From positions 1-30,904 of IMG/VR virus record IMGVR_UViG_3300046331_000135: a stretch of DNA of 30,904 bases. The stretch is one strand, 5' to 3'. Positions 22,731 to 29,222 of the stretch are shown piece by piece. The notes beneath the pieces are model-generated. The model saw only the letters and a list, made by a program, of their open reading frames with translations, did no database searches and was not told where the DNA came from. A program made the translations under genes and the position numbers. This DNA comes from a virus. Within the stretch, counting starts at the first letter, position 1; the number at the start of each line of letters is the position of its first letter.

Positions 22731-23197
22731 TGGCTTGGAGTGATTTGCAATCGAATCAAATGGTAAGTTATACAGATTCGCAAAGTGGATATTTTACTTT
22801 GCAACCTGGACAATCAACTGTCGTATCTAACCAATGTATGACTAAAAATGACGCTTTGACTAAATACGTTCTTGACAGTTCATATATGGAAGATTATGCA
22901 TCTAACCAATTAGTACCTAAAAGTACTTGGGTGGCTGGGGGATATCCAATTTCGCTTTCACTACCTAGAATTACAGGTTCAAGTGCGTGTATTTTTGGGC
23001 AATCATTTCCAACTACTGTTTACTCGTCTGTATTAAGTCCTTTTTTAGGTGACCAGTTTTTTACAAATGGTTCACTAACTGTGGCATTTCAAGGAAACGA
23101 CCTTTGGTATGAAGTTTCAGGTGCATCTGTTGGAGGTTATTCGTATCAAATAAACAATTCAGGAGTAGTTATAGATACCTATGACTGTATGTATTAA
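22730..23197 (+). CDS. Small tail-fibre-associated protein
   Basis: A 155-residue protein starting MAWSDLQSNQMVSYTDSQSG and rich in Ser, Gly and Tyr. It overlaps the fibre stop (TAATGG) and is beta-rich with no membrane segment. Proteins beginning W-x-DLxxNQMVSYTxxQ are frequent next to fibre genes in Flavobacterium phages and prophages; they may be tip or receptor-binding modules. The function here is inferred from location and composition. A short tetranucleotide repeat follows its stop. Confidence 0.75.
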   Translation: MAWSDLQSNQMVSYTDSQSGYFTLQPGQSTVVSNQCMTKNDALTKYVLDSSYMEDYASNQLVPKSTWVAGGYPISLSLPRITGSSACIFGQSFPTTVYSSVLSPFLGDQFFTNGSLTVAFQGNDLWYEVSGASVGGYSYQINNSGVVIDTYDCMY

Positions 23198-23217
23198 TAA
23201 ATAAATAAATAAATAAA
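23198..23217 (+). repeat. (TAAA)5 tetranucleotide repeat
   Basis: Five perfect copies of TAAA fill the gap between the stop at 23195-23197 and the ATG at 23219. The repeat puts stop codons in several frames and forms the whole leader of the next gene. Copy number could vary by slippage. Confidence 0.9.
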
Positions 23218-23218
23218 A

Positions 23219-23545
23219 ATGAAAACAATTGAATCAATCTCAATTTGGGATAACGGAACAACACAGACAGCAACTATTTTAAATGCTTACGCAGTAAATG
23301 TATCGCTTGGAAATTCAGCTACATTTTACTATTCCTTACTATCTGAATCAATGCAACTATTAGCTCAAGGTAACTTGACTATGTCTGGCGAAGACTATTC
23401 AGCTTGGGAAGTTGATAATTACGCTTGGGATTGGATTGCAGGTCAATTAAATTTAGTAATTACTGGCGATTATGTAGCTACAGTAGTTGAAGAGGTAGTT
23501 GAGGAAGTTGCTCCAGTTGAAGAGGAGGAAACAACAGAAGAGTAA
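23219..23545 (+). CDS. Small acidic tail-region protein
   Basis: A 108-residue protein with an immunoglobulin-like or beta-sandwich appearance (IESISIWDNGTTQTATILNA, ATFYYSLLSES) and a strongly acidic tail (VVEEVVEEVAPVEEEETTEE). It follows the fibre accessory gene after the (TAAA)5 leader. The acidic tail may be flexible. No family was recognised with certainty; similar small proteins occur before lysis genes in related phages. A virion role is inferred. Confidence 0.7.
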   Translation: MKTIESISIWDNGTTQTATILNAYAVNVSLGNSATFYYSLLSESMQLLAQGNLTMSGEDYSAWEVDNYAWDWIAGQLNLVITGDYVATVVEEVVEEVAPVEEEETTEE

Positions 23546-23584
23546 ATAATATAATTTCAAAATCATAAAAAAAATAATTTTTAT

Positions 23585-23592
23585 TATCTTTA
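23585..23592 (+). promoter_or_regulatory. Promoter-like box before the 23619 gene
   Basis: TATCTTTA, one base off TAnnTTTG, lies 26 bases before the ATG in an AT-rich gap of 73 bases. The same TATCTTTA-AC form lies before the ERF gene at 28345-28352. Confidence 0.35.
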
Positions 23593-23618
23593 CAACTTAA
23601 ATTAAAAAAATAACCAAA

Positions 23619-23780
23619 ATGGAAACAAAACAAGCAATCGAAATTTTAGTACAAGTTGCACATTTAGCTCAAAAAGAAGGCTTATTAAATTTAAACGATG
23701 CCGTTGCAGTAGCTCAGGCAATTAACGTGGTAGCTCCAAAACAGGACGAAAAAGAAGTTGAAAAAGAATTGGTTAATTAA
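23619..23780 (+). CDS. Small hypothetical protein
   Basis: A 53-residue protein from ATG 23619 to TAA 23778-23780. It starts METKQAIEILVQVAHLAQKE and continues with a second helix (LNLNDAVAVAQAINVV) and a charged tail. It has a leader of the common TAACCAAA-ATG type and is followed by a terminator, so it sits in its own short transcript. Similar short helical proteins occur before holin genes in Bacteroidota phages. Function unknown. Confidence 0.7.
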   Translation: METKQAIEILVQVAHLAQKEGLLNLNDAVAVAQAINVVAPKQDEKEVEKELVN

Positions 23781-23787
23781 AAAGTTT

Positions 23788-23811
23788 GGGGGTGTTGAGG
23801 CATCCCCTTTT
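23788..23811 (+). terminator. Intrinsic terminator
   Basis: GGGGGTG (23788-23794) pairs with CATCCCC (23801-23807) with one G-U pair and a six-base loop, followed by TTTT. It ends the 23619 transcript just before the holin gene. Confidence 0.7.
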
Positions 23812-23816
23812 ATTAA

Positions 23817-24251
23817 ATGAAGTATTTAAATTACATTTTTACAAGTCTTATTTTATTATTTGTTCCAATTTATGGACTTTTAATTGCAGTCGGTTCGGCT
23901 ATTATTTTAGACACTTTTACGGGTATTTTTAAGTCAATTAAATTAAATGGCTGGAAATCGATCCGAAGCAGAAAATTATCTAACATAATTTCAAAAATGG
24001 CTTTATACGAAATTTGTATTGTATTTTTATACTTAATTGACAATTTTGTTTTGAATGAATTTATCAAATCCGCTTTTGGGTTTGATTTTATGTTTACGAA
24101 AATATGTGCTATTCTTTTAATATTTGTCGAGTTGGTTTCTATTAAGGAAAATATTGAGGAGACATTTAAAGTTGACATTTGGCAATTATTAAAAAAGTCA
24201 TTTAATAGAGCTAAGGAGATAAAAACAGACTTAGACGAAATTACAAAGTAA
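23817..24251 (+). CDS. Holin
   Basis: A 144-residue membrane protein resembling phage holin family 4 (phi29/Cph1-type). Hydrophobic segments lie near residues 4-30 (YIFTSLILLFVPIYGLLIAV), 61-82 (ALYEICIVFLYLIDNF) and 90-108 (FTKICAILLIFVELVS). The D-x-FTGIFK motif after the first segment (residues 32-38) is typical of the family. It forms membrane lesions that release the endolysin. The gene ends at the start of the endolysin gene (TAATG), and the order holin-endolysin-spanin is standard. Confidence 0.87.
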   Translation: MKYLNYIFTSLILLFVPIYGLLIAVGSAIILDTFTGIFKSIKLNGWKSIRSRKLSNIISKMALYEICIVFLYLIDNFVLNEFIKSAFGFDFMFTKICAILLIFVELVSIKENIEETFKVDIWQLLKKSFNRAKEIKTDLDEITK

Positions 24252-24697
24252 TGCAACTATCTAAAAATTTATCACTTGCCGAAGTTGTACGAAGTGAGTC
24301 TGCAAAAAGGAGAGGCATAAACAATATGCCAACCGCTGAGCATTTAGAAAATTTAAAGGACCTAGCTTTAAATGTATTTCAGCCTATTAGAGACCATTTT
24401 AAAGTACCAATTCATATTTCTAGTGGGTATAGATCCAGAATATTAAATAATGCGGTAAACGGAGCCGCAAAGAGTCAACATTGCTTAGGAGAGGCAATTG
24501 ATATTGATGTGGACGGGACCAGCATAACAAACAAACAAGTTTTTGACTTTATCAAAGACAATTTGGAATTTGACCAGCTTATAAATGAGTTCGATTATAG
24601 TTGGGTTCATGTATCATTTAAAAAAGGCTTAAACAAAAAACAAGTTTTAAGAGCAAAGAGAAACGGAATAAAAACTTATTATACCAATTTCGAGTGA
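24251..24697 (+). CDS. Endolysin, peptidase M15 family
   Basis: A 148-residue L-Ala-D-Glu or D-Ala-D-Ala peptidase of the M15A type (peptidase_M15_3). Zinc ligands appear in S75-Q-H77-x-x-G80-x-A-x-D84 and H120 (SWVHVSF), with the upstream SSGYRS (58-62) and the N-terminal LSLAEVVRSESAKRRGI, which fits M15 cell wall peptidases of phages. It has no signal peptide, so it needs the holin for release. It overlaps the next gene by four bases (GTGA). Confidence 0.93.
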   Translation: MQLSKNLSLAEVVRSESAKRRGINNMPTAEHLENLKDLALNVFQPIRDHFKVPIHISSGYRSRILNNAVNGAAKSQHCLGEAIDIDVDGTSITNKQVFDFIKDNLEFDQLINEFDYSWVHVSFKKGLNKKQVLRAKRNGIKTYYTNFE

Positions 24698-25155
24698 AAA
24701 AATTAATCCTTTTATTTTTAGCAATTACTTTTTTTGGATGTGCGTCCAGAAAAGTAACTATTGACAAAAATAAAGAGGTTTTAAATTCGGACTCAATTTC
24801 AGTTACAAAAACAGATTCAGTTTCTAAGATAAATACCAACATTAAAATAACGGAAAACTTTGAGGAGATTGAAATCAAACCAGAAGTTTGTGGAGTTGAA
24901 ATGATAGTTGGCGGAATTACCTATAAAAACGCTGTTTTAACATATAAAAAAGCAAATAAGGTATATTCAGATAACTCAAATAAAATTGTCTCAAAAAAGG
25001 CTTTAAAACAAGTTTCAAAAAAGAAAAAAGAAATCAAAATCAACAAGAATAAAATTATAGATAAAAAAGTAAACTATTTTGTTTATTTATGGCTTCTGCT
25101 TATTCCTATTGGAATGTATATTTATAGAGAAATTAAAAAGAAATTATTTCTATAA
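24694..25155 (+). CDS. Lipoprotein with C-terminal membrane segment, candidate u-spanin
   Basis: A 153-residue protein from GTG 24694, coupled to the endolysin stop. Residues 1-16 are a lipoprotein signal (MKKLILLFLAITFFGC) with Cys16 as the lipidation site. Residues 17-125 are a polar, lysine-rich linker with helical stretches. Residues 126-146 (YFVYLWLLLIPIGMYIYREI) are a membrane segment followed by a basic tail. A lipid anchor in the outer membrane and a C-terminal anchor in the inner membrane is the architecture of unimolecular spanins such as T1 gp11, and the position after holin and endolysin fits. Function is inferred from topology. Confidence 0.7.
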   Translation: MKKLILLFLAITFFGCASRKVTIDKNKEVLNSDSISVTKTDSVSKINTNIKITENFEEIEIKPEVCGVEMIVGGITYKNAVLTYKKANKVYSDNSNKIVSKKALKQVSKKKKEIKINKNKIIDKKVNYFVYLWLLLIPIGMYIYREIKKKLFL

Positions 25156-25196
25156 AGAATCTCAAATTGCGATTTGCAATTAAAAACATCTAACTT

Positions 25197-26408
25197 ATGT
25201 TGAAAAAACGAACTAGATTAAGCGAAATGGAAGCTATTGCGTTGGGCTTGGCTTTAAAAAAGAGAAAAGAGAATTCATTAGGTAATGAACGCTATTTCCT
25301 AACAAAAGAGCAAATTGATCAACTGCAAAAATTAAGAGACTTTCATTCAACTGAATTTAAAGAAGTTAGGCGAACATTAAACGACAGCGGTAAAGTAATT
25401 AGTACAGTTGAAAAATTAGGACAAAAAAAACTAATTGACATTCCGTCAAATCACGAAATTAAAAGAGTTTCTACAAACGTTACCAACGGGCAGCAGTGGA
25501 TTATTACGGAGCCAATAAAAGAACAAATTGTTGATCCGGAACAAATTGATTTTACAAAATTTTTTGAGGGCAAAATAACACCAGTTGATATAAAGCCAAA
25601 AGCGATCAATCAAAAGGCTTTGTTTGATCGAGCCGTTTTAACAGACGTTCACGTTGGGATGAAAGTAAGTGACGGGCATTCTTTATACGACGGATCTTGG
25701 GATGAAGAGGAGCTTTTTAAAAGACGTGATATATTTGTAAATGAAATCATAAATAATCAAAAATCAAACAAACTTTTGATTCACGAGTTAGGCGACTTTA
25801 TGGACGGCTACAACGGAATGACTACTAGAGGAGGACACGAATTGCCTCAAAACATGGATAATCAAAAAGCCTTTGACTTTGCTTTAAGTTTTAAAATAAC
25901 TTTAATCGATGCTTTATTTCAGTATTATAGCAAAATAGAAATTGTAAATATTTGCAACGACAACCACGCTGGAGCTTTTGGATATATTGTTAATTCTGCT
26001 TTCAAATCGTATATTGAACTAAAATATAAAAACGTTTCCGTTATCAATCAAAGAAAATTTATTGATCATTATATATTTGACAATCGTTGTTTTATTCTTA
26101 CGCATGGTAAAGACGACAAAAGTTTAAAGTTTGGATTTAAACCGCACTTGGATGCAGTTCAAATAGAAAAGATTAAAAACTATATTGACGAATACAAATT
26201 GCATTGCTATCAAATAGAATTCTCAAAGGGAGATAGTCATCAATTACTTTTCGATTTAACTAGCTCAACGGCTTTTGAATATCAAAATTTTGGAGCGTTT
26301 AGCCCTCCGTCTGATTGGGTAAAAGTAAATTTTAAAAACACAAAAAGCAGTTTTACAACAATGAATTACTACGAAAAGCAAAAAACTATTAATAATTACA
26401 TTTTTTAA
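25197..26408 (+). CDS. Calcineurin-like metallophosphoesterase
   Basis: A 403-residue protein. After a helical N-terminal region (1-140) comes a complete metal-binding set: D150-V-H152 (TDVHVG), G199-D200-x-x-D203 (LGDFMDG), N256-H257 in CNDNHAG, H303 in LTHGKDD and G345-D346-x-H348 (KGDSH). These match the D-x-H, GD-x-x-D, GNH, H and GH-x-H motifs of the family, with the usual GNH changed to DNH. The substrate is unknown; phage relatives are suggested to act on DNA ends or nucleotides. It stands alone between the lysis genes and the small-gene cluster and is followed by a strong terminator. Confidence 0.85.
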   Translation: MLKKRTRLSEMEAIALGLALKKRKENSLGNERYFLTKEQIDQLQKLRDFHSTEFKEVRRTLNDSGKVISTVEKLGQKKLIDIPSNHEIKRVSTNVTNGQQWIITEPIKEQIVDPEQIDFTKFFEGKITPVDIKPKAINQKALFDRAVLTDVHVGMKVSDGHSLYDGSWDEEELFKRRDIFVNEIINNQKSNKLLIHELGDFMDGYNGMTTRGGHELPQNMDNQKAFDFALSFKITLIDALFQYYSKIEIVNICNDNHAGAFGYIVNSAFKSYIELKYKNVSVINQRKFIDHYIFDNRCFILTHGKDDKSLKFGFKPHLDAVQIEKIKNYIDEYKLHCYQIEFSKGDSHQLLFDLTSSTAFEYQNFGAFSPPSDWVKVNFKNTKSSFTTMNYYEKQKTINNYIF

Positions 26409-26433
26409 AATACCTTTAAACCCCTGTAAAATA

Positions 26434-26462
26434 AAGCCATTCTAACTGAGTGGTTTTTTTTT
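26434..26462 (+). terminator. Intrinsic terminator
   Basis: AAGCCATTC (26434-26442) pairs with GAGTGGTTT (26448-26456) with two G-U pairs and a five-base loop, then T to 26462. It ends the late transcription block. Confidence 0.8.
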
Positions 26463-26486
26463 ATTAATTTTTTTTGTCTTTTTGTC

Positions 26487-26515
26487 TTGTAATTAAAAAA
26501 TTTATATTAAATTTG
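26487..26515 (+). promoter_or_regulatory. Early-type promoter of the second small-gene cluster
   Basis: TTG at 26487-26489, AATTAAAA from 26491 and TAAATTTG at 26508-26515 are spaced as in the promoters at 3434, 27854 and 30371. The TTGTAATTAAAAAAT segment is shared with 3436-3450. Confidence 0.6.
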
Positions 26516-26552
26516 TACTATAAATTAATTAAAACAACAAAATCAAAACATC

Positions 26553-26645
26553 ATGAAAACATTTTTATCAAAATCAATCAACCAACAGAATTTCGCTTAT
26601 TTAATGGCAATGTACATTTTATTTCAATTCATTTTTAGATCTTAA
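26553..26645 (+). CDS. Tiny hydrophobic-tailed peptide
   Basis: A 30-residue ORF from ATG 26553 to TAA 26643-26645. It begins MKTFLSKSINQQNF and ends with an aromatic, hydrophobic stretch (YLMAMYILFQFIF) that could insert in a membrane. It has the leader ATCAAAACATC-ATG expected for this phage and follows an early-type promoter by 37 bases. It might be a real membrane micropeptide or a leader ORF. Unknown function. Confidence 0.45.
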   Translation: MKTFLSKSINQQNFAYLMAMYILFQFIFRS

Positions 26646-26649
26646 CATT

Positions 26650-26910
26650 ATGAACAATTACGACGACTGGAAAGCTGGTAACTACGAAACTGAAAGAGAC
26701 GAAGAGTTATACACTGAGGAACAAATCCTTTTAGAACAAATAGAAATTTTAGAACGAAGAGAAAAAGATAAAGTTAGGAATATTTTAAGATTGCAAGGTC
26801 AATTAAAAAGATTGGCAGAGCTTGAGTTATTATATTCAACTTTTGGCAAATTAACGTTTGAAGAACAAGAAGAAAAAAGACTAATACTGCAAATTTATGA
26901 AACCATTTAA
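26650..26910 (+). CDS. Small coiled-coil protein
   Basis: An 86-residue, highly charged helical protein. After NNYDDWKAGNYETERDEELY comes a long helix (ILLEQIEILERREKDKVRNI, then LRLQGQLKRLAELELL) with heptad leucines, so a coiled coil is likely. The start MNNYDDWKAG is a pattern seen in other small Bacteroidota phage proteins. Function unknown. It overlaps the next ORF by 14 bases. Confidence 0.7.
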   Translation: MNNYDDWKAGNYETERDEELYTEEQILLEQIEILERREKDKVRNILRLQGQLKRLAELELLYSTFGKLTFEEQEEKRLILQIYETI

Positions 26911-27055
26911 AAAAGTTTACGAGCTTACTTATAAAGAATATATCTTTTACGTCCATAAAAAAATTACTTTTTTTGGAATTACACTTTCAACTACATTTTT
27001 AGGAAAGTTTACAAATCCAGAGTCAGCAATTAAATACATGAAATCTTTAAAATAA
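26897..27055 (+). CDS. Small hypothetical protein
   Basis: A 52-residue protein from ATG 26897, overlapping the previous gene by 14 bases, to TAA 27053-27055. It is basic and rich in Phe and Tyr (VYELTYKEYIFYVHKK, then ITFFGITLSTTF) and ends ESAIKYMKSLK. Spacing of strands and a final short helix suggests a compact alpha-beta fold. No family recognised. The next gene starts six bases later. Confidence 0.6.
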   Translation: MKPFKKVYELTYKEYIFYVHKKITFFGITLSTTFLGKFTNPESAIKYMKSLK

Positions 27056-27061
27056 AATACT

Positions 27062-27277
27062 ATGACAGCAGTAGAATGGTTGCACGAAAAATTAGCAAAA
27101 TCTTCACAAGAAGAGTTAGTTGGTAATATAAATTTATGGTTTAAAGAAGCCAAAGAAATGGAAAAACAACAGATTATTGATGCTTATAGAAGAAGTACGT
27201 ACCAATTTGAAGTTGATGCAAAAATTAATTGTAGAACGGCAGAACAATACTACAACGAAACATTTAAAAACAAATAA
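27062..27277 (+). CDS. Conserved small phage protein (AEQYYNETF family)
   Basis: A 71-residue protein matching a widely distributed family in Bacteroidota phages. It begins TAVEWLHEKLAK, has a central KEAKEMEKQQIIDAYRRS (residues 29-46) and ends TAEQYYNETFK. Short length and helical make-up are typical. The molecular role is unknown. It lies in the second cluster of small early genes between two other short proteins. Confidence 0.85.
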   Translation: MTAVEWLHEKLAKSSQEELVGNINLWFKEAKEMEKQQIIDAYRRSTYQFEVDAKINCRTAEQYYNETFKNK

Positions 27278-27280
27278 ACA

Positions 27281-27463
27281 ATGATACAGAACGAACGAGG
27301 GGCTGGGAGAAAGCCAAAATATAAAAGAGGAGTTGAGACTTTTAAATACAACGATTTATTGCCGTTGCCAATTGAAAGCCAAATAAAACTTTTTATTGCA
27401 GAAATAACCAAACCATATTTAAACGACGAACCCGTAAAATCAAAATCAAAATGGAAAAAATAA
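27281..27463 (+). CDS. Small basic conserved phage protein
   Basis: A 60-residue protein with an N-terminal GAGRKPKYKRGVETFK (residues 7-22) that resembles an AT-hook-like basic patch, followed by LPLPIESQIKLFIAEITKPY and a lysine-rich tail. Proteins with the GRxPKYxxG-x-ETF pattern occur in many Bacteroidota phages, and DNA binding is a reasonable inference. It overlaps the next gene by 13 bases. Confidence 0.72.
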   Translation: MIQNERGAGRKPKYKRGVETFKYNDLLPLPIESQIKLFIAEITKPYLNDEPVKSKSKWKK

Positions 27464-27648
27464 TAGGAACAGAACCAATGGTGCAAGGCGAGAGATTGTC
27501 TTATGAAATCAAATTAGTTTTAGTAAATGGAAGAGTAACTTTAAACGGCAAAACCTGGAGCGAGTTAACAATTTACGAACGACAAATATTTGAAATCTTA
27601 ATTATTCAGGAACGTGAGGCAATCACAGAAATTTTAGACAATGAATAA
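27451..27648 (+). CDS. Small hypothetical protein
   Basis: A 65-residue protein (MEKIIGTEPMVQGERLSYEI, then strands LVLVNGRVTLNGKTWSEL and a C-terminal helix EREAITEILDNE). The fold looks like a small beta-alpha domain. No family recognised. It overlaps the previous gene by 13 bases and the following AP2 gene by eight, so it is part of a tightly packed operon. Confidence 0.65.
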   Translation: MEKIIGTEPMVQGERLSYEIKLVLVNGRVTLNGKTWSELTIYERQIFEILIIQEREAITEILDNE

Positions 27649-27835
27649 ATACACCGGAGTAAATTACAAAAGAGGTATTTGCAAATATCAATCAAAGGTT
27701 ACTCACTTTGGAGTTACTTATTTTTGTGGATTTTTCGATACTGAGTTGGAAGCTGTAAAGGCACGAGACCTTTGTATAATTAGAAACGACTTAAAAGTAA
27801 AGTTGCAAATATTAAAACCAGTAAAAACAAAATAA
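27641..27835 (+). CDS. Stand-alone AP2-domain protein
   Basis: A 64-residue protein that is almost only an AP2-type DNA-binding domain: YTGVNYKRGICKYQSKVTHF, then TYFCGFFDTELEAVKARD. This is the same pattern as the C-terminal parts of the two HNH endonucleases (GVGF...Y, G-x-(Y/F)-(D/K)-T-E-E-A). No nuclease domain is present. It may be a remnant of a homing endonuclease or a small DNA-binding regulator. It has weak similarity only at the domain level with the two HNH proteins. Confidence 0.85.
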   Translation: MNKYTGVNYKRGICKYQSKVTHFGVTYFCGFFDTELEAVKARDLCIIRNDLKVKLQILKPVKTK

Positions 27836-27853
27836 ATACCTTTTTATAGTTTT

Positions 27854-27878
27854 AATTAAAAAATATTTATTAAATTTG
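27854..27878 (+). promoter_or_regulatory. Early-type promoter of the recombination genes
   Basis: This stretch, from AATTAAAA to TAAATTTG (27871-27878), matches 3440-3464 at 24 of 25 positions. It ends 21 bases before the ATG at 27900, which has the leader AATCAAAATC-ATG also seen at 3507. Confidence 0.6.
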
Positions 27879-27899
27879 CTTAACCAAAAAATCAAAATC

Positions 27900-28343
27900 A
27901 TGTCAAAACAATTATTCGAGTTGATGCGTGAACAGGAATTGCAAACAAACAATTTCTTACCATCAAAAAAAGAAATCCAATTAACAAGTAAAAAGTTTGT
28001 GTCCGATTTGTTAGATGCTGGAGAAGTTAACAAAGTTGAGGTTTATGCTCAGGCTTTACGATTAAAAGAGGCATTATCAATTATTGAGGCTGAATTAAAA
28101 GAGAGCTTAGGACAAGAAAACTTCGAGGCTTTTGGAATTAAAGGCACTTTCAGAAACGGAGGCGAAAGTTTAAACTACTCAGAGGATCCAATTTATGCGG
28201 ATTTACAAGCTCAATTAAAAGAACGAGAGGAACTTTTAAAAACAGTTAGAAAAGTAGAAAATACGGTTTACGACTCAGAGGGTATTGAAATACCAAAAGT
28301 AAGCACAACAAACAGAAAGTCAAGTTTATCAATTACATACTAA
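27900..28343 (+). CDS. Hypothetical protein upstream of the ERF recombinase
   Basis: A 147-residue protein from ATG 27900. A frame-opening TTG at 27876 lies inside the promoter box and is rejected. The N-terminal part (SKQLFELMREQELQTNNFLP) is polar, the middle is helical (EVYAQALRLKEALSIIEAEL), and a GTFRNGG segment precedes a helical stretch with REELLKTVRKVEN. The gene precedes ERF, where Gp157-like helper proteins are often found, but I cannot match it to Gp157. Likely a partner in recombination or replication, by position only. Confidence 0.7.
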   Translation: MSKQLFELMREQELQTNNFLPSKKEIQLTSKKFVSDLLDAGEVNKVEVYAQALRLKEALSIIEAELKESLGQENFEAFGIKGTFRNGGESLNYSEDPIYADLQAQLKEREELLKTVRKVENTVYDSEGIEIPKVSTTNRKSSLSITY

Positions 28344-28344
28344 T

Positions 28345-28352
28345 TATCTTTA
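28345..28352 (+). promoter_or_regulatory. Weak promoter-like box before the ERF gene
   Basis: TATCTTTA lies 20 bases before the ERF start codon and differs from TAnnTTTG by the last base. The same form is seen at 23585-23592. Confidence 0.25.
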
Positions 28353-28372
28353 ACAATTAAATATCTTATCTT

Positions 28373-28867
28373 ATGAAACAAATTGCAACGGCTTTATTAA
28401 AAGCACAAACTGAAATGAGCAATCCAAAAAAAGGCTCAACAAATCCTTTCTTTAAGTCAAAATACGCTGACTTAAACTCAATTAGAGAGGCAGTCATTCC
28501 AGTATTAAACTCAAACGGAATAAGCGTATTACAACCCATTGTACATACAGACGGAAAAAACTTTGTAAAAACTATTTTATTGCACGAATCAGGCGAGTTA
28601 ATGGAATCGTTGACTGAGATTGTTTATAATAAAATAAACGACGCTCAGGCACAAGGATCAGGAATAAGCTACGCAAGGAGATATGCTTTACAATCATTTG
28701 TTTGCGTTGGAGCTGATGACGATGACGGTCAAAAAGCAGTACAAAACAAACCAAACGCTTCAAGAGAAGTTATGCAAAAAGCAAAAGAGGCAAACGCAAC
28801 TATTGAGCAAATCAAATCAAAATATTCGGTTAGTGCTGAATTAGAACAATATTTTATTAATCTTTAA
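28373..28867 (+). CDS. erf: ERF-family single-strand annealing protein
   Basis: A 164-residue protein with the ERF signature. The N-terminal LLKAQTEMSNPKKGSTNPFF and KYADLNSIREAVIPVLNSNG (residues 30-49) are typical. So are the strand-helix segment ETIVY-like ESLTEIVYNKINDAQAQGSG, the GISYARRYALQSFVCVGADD motif (residues 97-116) and the DDDG acidic run. It anneals complementary single strands during phage recombination. The C-terminal region is shorter than in long members. It is followed by the SSB-like gene. Confidence 0.92.
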   Translation: MKQIATALLKAQTEMSNPKKGSTNPFFKSKYADLNSIREAVIPVLNSNGISVLQPIVHTDGKNFVKTILLHESGELMESLTEIVYNKINDAQAQGSGISYARRYALQSFVCVGADDDDGQKAVQNKPNASREVMQKAKEANATIEQIKSKYSVSAELEQYFINL

Positions 28868-28878
28868 ATTTTATTACT

Positions 28879-29172
28879 ATGGGAGTTAAAACTTCTTATT
28901 ACGGATCCATTGATTTCAGTAAATTAATGGAACAGGCAAAAGTTGGAAACCGAGCGTTTTCAAAAAATGAAAATGGAAAAATTTATTTAAACGTGAGAGT
29001 TTGGGTAAATGACGAACTTGACAAATATGGAAACGTTGCAAGTTTTCAAAGTAATTTTAAGGGAGCCAGTAAAGAGGACCGGTTTTACTTTGGTAACTTA
29101 AAAGAAAGTGCTCCAGTTGAAATTGAGGTTTTAGGAGCTGACATTATTAGCGAGTCAGACTTACCTTTTTAA
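28879..29172 (+). CDS. Single-stranded DNA-binding-like protein
   Basis: A 97-residue protein just downstream of ERF. It has OB-fold-like strand pattern (KTSYYGSIDFSKLMEQAKVG, IYLNVRVWVNDELDKYGNVA, FYFGNLKESAPVEIEVLG) and ends in an acidic tail with SESDLPF, like the DDDIPF-type tip of bacterial SSBs that recruits partners. It likely coats single-stranded DNA during recombination and replication. Identity is inferred from the tail and context, not from a full domain match. Confidence 0.65.
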   Translation: MGVKTSYYGSIDFSKLMEQAKVGNRAFSKNENGKIYLNVRVWVNDELDKYGNVASFQSNFKGASKEDRFYFGNLKESAPVEIEVLGADIISESDLPF

Positions 29173-29183
29173 TTAAATAAATT

Positions 29184-29219
29184 AGGAGCCGATAAGGGAT
29201 ATCTCGGCTCCTTTTTTTT
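29184..29219 (+). terminator. Intrinsic terminator
   Basis: GGAGCCGA (29185-29192) pairs with TCGGCTCC (29204-29211), extended by A29184-T29212, and is followed by T8. It separates the ERF/SSB-like block from the NinB-like and NinG genes. Confidence 0.9.
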
Positions 29220-29222
29220 ACT

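Noticed and set aside
19578-23545. Diversity-generating retroelement near the fibre genes
   Set aside because: No reverse transcriptase gene and no adenine-biased template/variable repeat pair was seen.
23870-24256. 128-codon minus-strand ORF opposite the holin gene
   Set aside because: It lies fully within the holin gene, has no promoter and has composition expected of an antisense shadow.
25165-25181. Small hairpin AATTGC-GATTT-GCAATT before the metallophosphoesterase gene
   Set aside because: Six weak base pairs and no U-tract on the + strand; not enough to call a terminator or operator.
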